This document shows positions 51,930-55,602 of a stretch of DNA of 55,602 bases, piece by piece (within the stretch, counting starts at the first letter, position 1; each line of letters opens with the position of its first letter). This stretch comes from an uncultured Erysipelotrichaceae bacterium. Its GTDB lineage: Bacteria > Bacillota_I > Bacilli_A > Erysipelotrichales > Erysipelotrichaceae. The notes below the pieces were generated by a model that saw nothing but the letters and a program-made list of their open reading frames with translations, made no database searches and was not told the origin of the DNA. The stretch is from the NCBI GenBank assembly GCA_949744505.1, contig CATJXY010000015.1, positions 1-55,602 on the forward strand, read 5' to 3'. The translations under genes were made by a program, and so were the position numbers.

Positions 51930-53330
51930 TTAAATTGTAATTTTTGTCCACTTCGCTTGATTAAAACGCCATTTTGAAGCCACCAATCGAATTAACTGAT
52001 CCAAAAATACTGAAAGCCATGCTCCCGGAAGTCCCAGTCCCATTGTATAAGCAAATAAATATGTCGAACACGGACGAATGATCGTTACTGTAATAAGCGA
52101 GATAAATGCTACAAACTTCGCATCACCTGCACCTCTTAAGCACCCCATTGTAATAACCTGATTGACTTGAAATTGGATCGTTACCGCCAACATAATCAGA
52201 ATTTCTGCTCCCATTCGAATGACTTCGGTTTCCTTTGAAAATAACCACATAATTTCAGACCTTGTCAAAACGATTCCGATTCCCAAAAGAACAGACATGA
52301 TAAATCCGATACGTTGCAAAACTTTTCCATAAACAATAGCCAAATCGCTTCTTCTTGCCCCAAGACTTTGACCGACAAGAGTGGAAGATGCAACTGATAA
52401 TCCATCTCCCAAACCAAAACTAATCGTCATAATATTCATGCATATCTGATGTGTTGCATAACGAACTGTTCCTAAATTCGCAACTGCTTTTGTATAGGTG
52501 AAGAATCCAATTCTTAAAAAGATCTGCTCAATAAATGAAGGCAACGAAATACGATATAGTGCAACCAATGTTTCACGGTCAAACTTCCAATTATCTTTAA
52601 AACTCAAATGTAAATATCCGTCTTTCTTAGATACTGAATACAGTGCCATGATAAATGCCACAATATTTCCAAGCATAGTTGCAATGGCAGCTCCTTTCAC
52701 CTCCAGACGAGGAAAGAAAAAGAGCCCGTTTATTAACATCGCATTCATAATTACATTAACGACATTGGCACTTAAATTAGTTATCATCGAAATCTTTGTA
52801 TTTCCGGCCCCACGCTGTGCGGCAGTCATGGTCAGTGACATACAATAAAAGAAATTACCGATCATAATATATCTGAAATAGGTAACTGATAAATCAAGGT
52901 AATCCGCATTCGCTCCCGCAAAAGCCAGACCCGGGCTTGCACAAATATATCCGATAGCCGAAAGAATTGCAGAAAGAAATACAGAAAGAACTAATGCATT
53001 TCTTAAAGTTAAATTTGCTTTAGCTTGATCTTTTTCTCCTTTTCTTCTTGCCACAATGACATTTACCCCGACATTCAATCCCAAAATTGTTGCCATGATT
53101 ACAAACTTAGGTTGATTACATATTCCGACAGCCGCAATCGCAGCAGTTCCCAATGTTCCGACCATCATCGTATCAACAGCACCGATCAAAGCTACAAGAA
53201 TTGACTCCAAAGCACTTGGCCACGCAACTTGAAAGGCTTTATTGAAAATAGATTTATTACTTGGAAATTCTCCTAATTTTGCTTCATCTTTAATCATTTT
53301 ATTACAATCTAAAAAACCCGATCCTATCAT
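51930..53330 (-). CDS. MATE-family multidrug/organic cation transporter
   Basis: 466 residues from ATG 53330. An earlier in-frame start is excluded because the probable -10 box lies at 53372-53367. Twelve membrane helices in two similar halves. Family features are SALESILVALIGAVDTMMVGTLGTAAIAAVGICNQ in the first half and GLSVASSTLVGQSLG in the second. Uses Na+ or H+ to export drugs or metabolites. The extra 30-40 residue soluble N-terminus MIGSGFLDCNKMIKDE is slightly longer than usual. Confidence 0.9.
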   Translation of the reverse strand: MIGSGFLDCNKMIKDEAKLGEFPSNKSIFNKAFQVAWPSALESILVALIGAVDTMMVGTLGTAAIAAVGICNQPKFVIMATILGLNVGVNVIVARRKGEKDQAKANLTLRNALVLSVFLSAILSAIGYICASPGLAFAGANADYLDLSVTYFRYIMIGNFFYCMSLTMTAAQRGAGNTKISMITNLSANVVNVIMNAMLINGLFFFPRLEVKGAAIATMLGNIVAFIMALYSVSKKDGYLHLSFKDNWKFDRETLVALYRISLPSFIEQIFLRIGFFTYTKAVANLGTVRYATHQICMNIMTISFGLGDGLSVASSTLVGQSLGARRSDLAIVYGKVLQRIGFIMSVLLGIGIVLTRSEIMWLFSKETEVIRMGAEILIMLAVTIQFQVNQVITMGCLRGAGDAKFVAFISLITVTIIRPCSTYLFAYTMGLGLPGAWLSVFLDQLIRLVASKWRFNQAKWTKITI

Positions 53331-53366
53331 TTTCAAAAAACCCCTTTCATTTTTATACATTACGGT

Positions 53367-53395
53367 ATTATAACAAAATATTCTACTCTTTAAAA
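53367..53395 (-). promoter_or_regulatory. Promoter of the MATE gene
   Basis: Minus-strand TATAAT (53372-53367) and a poor -35 (TTTTAA, 53395-53390) at 17 bp. The -10 is perfect. It decides the start codon at 53330 because upstream ATG codons would lie in or before the promoter. Confidence 0.55.
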
Positions 53396-53492
53396 GAAAA
53401 AGGATTTTCAAAAAATAAAAATGGAAAATAGACTTAATCTTTTCCATATCCCCATTTACTCAAAGAGATATTTTTCTTCAAAGTTTAATTCT

Positions 53493-53534
53493 AAAAAAAC
53501 AAGGTCGAACCATTTTTCTGCTTCATCCTTGTTT
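53493..53534 (-). terminator. Terminator of the M81 hydrolase gene
   Basis: Minus strand AAACAAGG (53534-53527), internal TGAA/TTCG pairing, CCTTGTTT (53504-53497) and further T residues to 53493. Confidence 0.75.
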
Positions 53535-53609
53535 TATAGAGTATCACAATGAATCTCATTTATTCTCATCAAAACATTTATCAAAATGATTTGACTTATT
53601 TTGTTAAAC

Positions 53610-55064
53610 TTATATCTCGTCAATCGGATACATCGGTCTCATAATTCTTTTAAATTTTAAACGACGCGTATCTTGCAAAGTTGCTCCATCTGTCAAAGAC
53701 ATGACATAGAAACCGGCTTTTGCTTTTAAGGCCGGGAAAATATATCCGAGTTTAACAACTATGATATCGTATTCATCCCAATCTACCCCGGCAGCCACAT
53801 ATTGATCTTCTAATGTGTAAGCCTGACGACGATTCGCAACAATAATATCAATCGGTGCCCCTTCAACACTTACCGTAACACATTCGCCAAATTTATTGAA
53901 GCCGCCTGCACCACCGGAATATCCAACCGGTTGTAGAACATTTCCTTTATGCTTTATCTTGACCGTTAGATCAACCGACTTTGACAATTCATCATATCCC
54001 ACACCTAAAGAAATACGAACTGTTTCTCCCACCTCTGACTGCAATAGTTTTGCCGTTGTATCAGGATCACATATTGATGCAAACAAGAATTTCTTTTCAC
54101 TCTTTGTCTCTAAAGCCTGGCGTAAGACAACTGTATTCCATCCGGTTGCACCACTTGTTGTATTATCTCCGCTATCTGTAATAAATGCCGGTTTATTCTC
54201 ATTTTCAAGAGCCATACGCATTGCTTCCTTTGGCTCCGCAGTAAGTCCGGTATAATGGAATTCATGTCTTTTTTCCCAAATGAAACGGGCAAGTTCATCC
54301 GCTTTCTCTTCGGCAAAACTGCGATATTGATTATCATTTGGAACGACTACAACCCCACATCCGGCAACATCGGTATCATGACGAATATAACCTACATGCC
54401 ATGACACACTTAGCAAGCGCTCATCTTTTTCCATTTCATCCATAAACTGATTGATCGTTTTAACCGGTTCATCTGTAGAAACAGATTGTTCTCCACCCAA
54501 AATCATCGGCAATTTACGATAAACCGGTGTAATAAATCGGCGATTCTTTAAAACATCAATTAACATTCTGGATACTATGTGCAATGTCTCTTCCATATCG
54601 GTATGAGGACTTTCACGATAACTGCGTATAATAGTAGCTCCCTCAACATATTCCTTAGAGAGATTTCCATGTGGATCACAAGCAATTGCGATCGGCATAT
54701 ATTCTCCGACAATTTTACGTATTTCTTTTAACATATGATGTTCTCCCGAACCCAATCCATCAACTTCACTGGCTCCATGCATGAACATCAAAATTCCATC
54801 TAATTCATTCATGTGTTTTCTCACCTGATTTAAAACACATGACTCAATATAATCAAAACAATTTCTTTCAATAACTCCGGATGGTCCGGATGTAGCTAAA
54901 ACTGAGGGGATCAATTCGATTCCTTCTTTTTCGAATTCATCTCTGACAAGCATTCCATCCAACATTTTTTCACTGTTAATCTCTAAATTAAAATCCAAAA
55001 TCGTGTTCTTTAATGGAATATTCGCATTAGATTCTGTGGCAGTACGTACAGCTAAAACTTTCAT
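53610..55064 (-). CDS. M81-family (MlrC/microcystinase-C-like) metallohydrolase
   Basis: 484 residues. It matches the M81 group with an N-terminal DUF1485 domain and a C-terminal MlrC_C domain. Metal-binding segments are MFMHGASEVDGLG, AIACDPHGNLSKE and PHTDMEETLH, then DSGDNTTSGATGWNTVVLR and LGYIFPALKAKA in the C-terminal part. Most members act on small peptides or amides and their real substrates are unknown. Transcribed alone from a promoter overlapping a long palindrome, with a DeoR regulator gene upstream. Confidence 0.85.
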   Translation of the reverse strand: MKVLAVRTATESNANIPLKNTILDFNLEINSEKMLDGMLVRDEFEKEGIELIPSVLATSGPSGVIERNCFDYIESCVLNQVRKHMNELDGILMFMHGASEVDGLGSGEHHMLKEIRKIVGEYMPIAIACDPHGNLSKEYVEGATIIRSYRESPHTDMEETLHIVSRMLIDVLKNRRFITPVYRKLPMILGGEQSVSTDEPVKTINQFMDEMEKDERLLSVSWHVGYIRHDTDVAGCGVVVVPNDNQYRSFAEEKADELARFIWEKRHEFHYTGLTAEPKEAMRMALENENKPAFITDSGDNTTSGATGWNTVVLRQALETKSEKKFLFASICDPDTTAKLLQSEVGETVRISLGVGYDELSKSVDLTVKIKHKGNVLQPVGYSGGAGGFNKFGECVTVSVEGAPIDIIVANRRQAYTLEDQYVAAGVDWDEYDIIVVKLGYIFPALKAKAGFYVMSLTDGATLQDTRRLKFKRIMRPMYPIDEI

Positions 55065-55088
55065 ATCTTTTCTCCTCTCGACATTAAC

Positions 55089-55116
55089 ATCAAAATGTTC
55101 TAATGAACATTTTGAT
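55089..55116. promoter_or_regulatory. 28-bp palindromic operator at the M81 promoter
   Basis: Arms ATCAAAATGTTC (55089-55100) and GAACATTTTGAT (55105-55116) with centre TAAT form a perfect inverted repeat. It covers the -10 box and start site of the M81 promoter. It is the natural target for the adjacent DeoR-family regulator. Confidence 0.8.
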
Positions 55117-55143
55117 TATAGATTATAAAAAGAGATTTGTCAA
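55115..55143 (-). promoter_or_regulatory. Promoter of the M81 hydrolase gene
   Basis: Minus-strand TTGACA (55143-55138), 17-bp spacer and TATAAT (55120-55115): a full consensus promoter, overlapped by the palindromic operator. Such a strong promoter makes repression the sensible mode of control. Confidence 0.88.
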
Positions 55144-55148
55144 TTTTA

Positions 55149-55180
55149 AAAGGCTATTCAAACTAAGATGAATAACCTTT
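55149..55180 (-). terminator. Possible terminator of the DeoR gene
   Basis: Minus strand AAAGGTTATTCA, 8-nt loop, TGAATAGCCTTT forms an 11-12 bp stem with one mismatch, followed by a short AT tract. It separates the regulator from the M81 promoter. Confidence 0.55.
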
Positions 55181-55187
55181 AAAGCAA

Positions 55188-55602
55188 TTAATTTTGTATC
55201 AATTTCACTTTCTTTCGATAACGACTTTTCTGTTCTTCTGTCAAATGATGATCGGTAATTAAAATATCAATCTGTTCCAGAGGACAAACTCCGAAATAGC
55301 CATTTTGATCAAACTTGGAACTATCTGCCACACAAATCACCTGATTAGCATGTCGAATGACCTTCTTTTTCAATCCGCTTTCGGGATGCCATACAACTGT
55401 CAGTCCCTTTTCAATATCAATCATGGAAGCAGATAAAAATGCTGTATCAAAATGAAAATTCTCAATAAAATCATTCGTAAAACTATCAATATATGCCATT
55501 GAGCTCATCACATATCTACCCGGACACATAATAATTTCCAAATCTTGATTATCTGCCAAACAATCCGCAACAAGCAATGAATTTGTAACAATTGTTAATT
55601 TC
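55188..55602 (-). CDS. DeoR-family sugar regulator, C-terminal part (gene cut by window edge)
   Basis: The reading frame is open to the window's end, giving about 138 residues: KLTIVTNSLLVAD near the edge, then DNQDLEIIMCPGRY, FHFDTAFLSASMIDIEKGLTV, a KKKVIRHANQVICVADSSKFDQNGYF segment and ICPLEQIDILITDH, all typical of the DeoR C-terminal sensor domain, which binds a phosphorylated sugar or related ligand. The N-terminal DNA-binding domain lies outside. Probably controls the M81 gene through the palindrome at 55089-55116. Confidence 0.88.
   Translation of the reverse strand, partial: KLTIVTNSLLVADCLADNQDLEIIMCPGRYVMSSMAYIDSFTNDFIENFHFDTAFLSASMIDIEKGLTVVWHPESGLKKKVIRHANQVICVADSSKFDQNGYFGVCPLEQIDILITDHHLTEEQKSRYRKKVKLIQN

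Overview
This 55.6-kb window is chromosomal DNA of a low-GC, Gram-positive-type bacterium (Bacillota). The evidence is AT-rich sequence, strong AGGAGG-like ribosome sites, a lipoteichoic-acid-synthase-type sulfatase, an ECF transporter module next to truA/rplM/rpsI, a THF riboswitch in front of folT, and KtrAB plus DarA (c-di-AMP biology). The protein style recalls Erysipelotrichia, but that placement is only a guess. No rRNA, tRNA, CRISPR array or intact mobile element was seen.

Left end (1-1000): a type III toxin-antitoxin locus on the + strand, with promoter, pseudoknot-compatible antitoxin RNA, intrinsic terminator and a ToxN/AbiQ-family endoribonuclease. From 1.1 to 12.9 kb the minus strand carries housekeeping genes: rplM-rpsI with an L13-type leader, an LtaS-like sulfatase, ecfA1-ecfA2-ecfT-truA-PHP phosphatase, gap, and rpmE, prfA, prmC. 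clpP lies on the + strand and has Asn where the catalytic Asp is expected.

From 13 to 29 kb are mixed genes: a hypothetical and a DUF5131 protein, an acetyltransferase, an M32 carboxypeptidase, a THF riboswitch with folT, a heterodimeric ABC exporter, a frameshifted M20 hydrolase, murQ, ktrA-ktrB, darA and an M24 aminopeptidase. An internally deleted ATPase remnant follows at about 29.4 kb.

From 29.7 to 45.7 kb the minus strand carries 17 genes in a row. The upstream half (45.7-37.8 kb) has a 2-hydroxyacid dehydrogenase, a class II aldolase, a mannose-family PTS (IIB, IIC, IID, IIA), a membrane protein resembling an inactivated M28 peptidase, a carbamate kinase overlapping the IIA gene, a two-cluster ferredoxin protein and an unrecognised Cys-rich protein. 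The downstream half (37.7-29.7 kb) has two small membrane proteins, a dihydroorotase-like cyclic amidohydrolase, the three AllF/AllG/AllH (FdrA/YlbE/YlbF) carbamoyltransferase subunits and an LctP-type permease. Together this looks like a fermentative route that opens a cyclic ureide, moves the carbamoyl group to phosphate and harvests ATP through carbamate kinase, linked to a PTS sugar-type pathway. A divergent PRD-type activator (45.9-47.8 kb) with a clear inverted repeat in the intergenic region probably controls it.

Right end (47.8-55.6 kb): a TetR-controlled operon (tetR, YoaP-like acetyltransferase, SPL-type radical SAM protein, TfoX-N protein) with its operator inside the promoter; murA; a MATE transporter; an M81 (MlrC-like) hydrolase whose promoter overlaps a 28-bp palindrome; and a DeoR-family regulator cut by the window edge.
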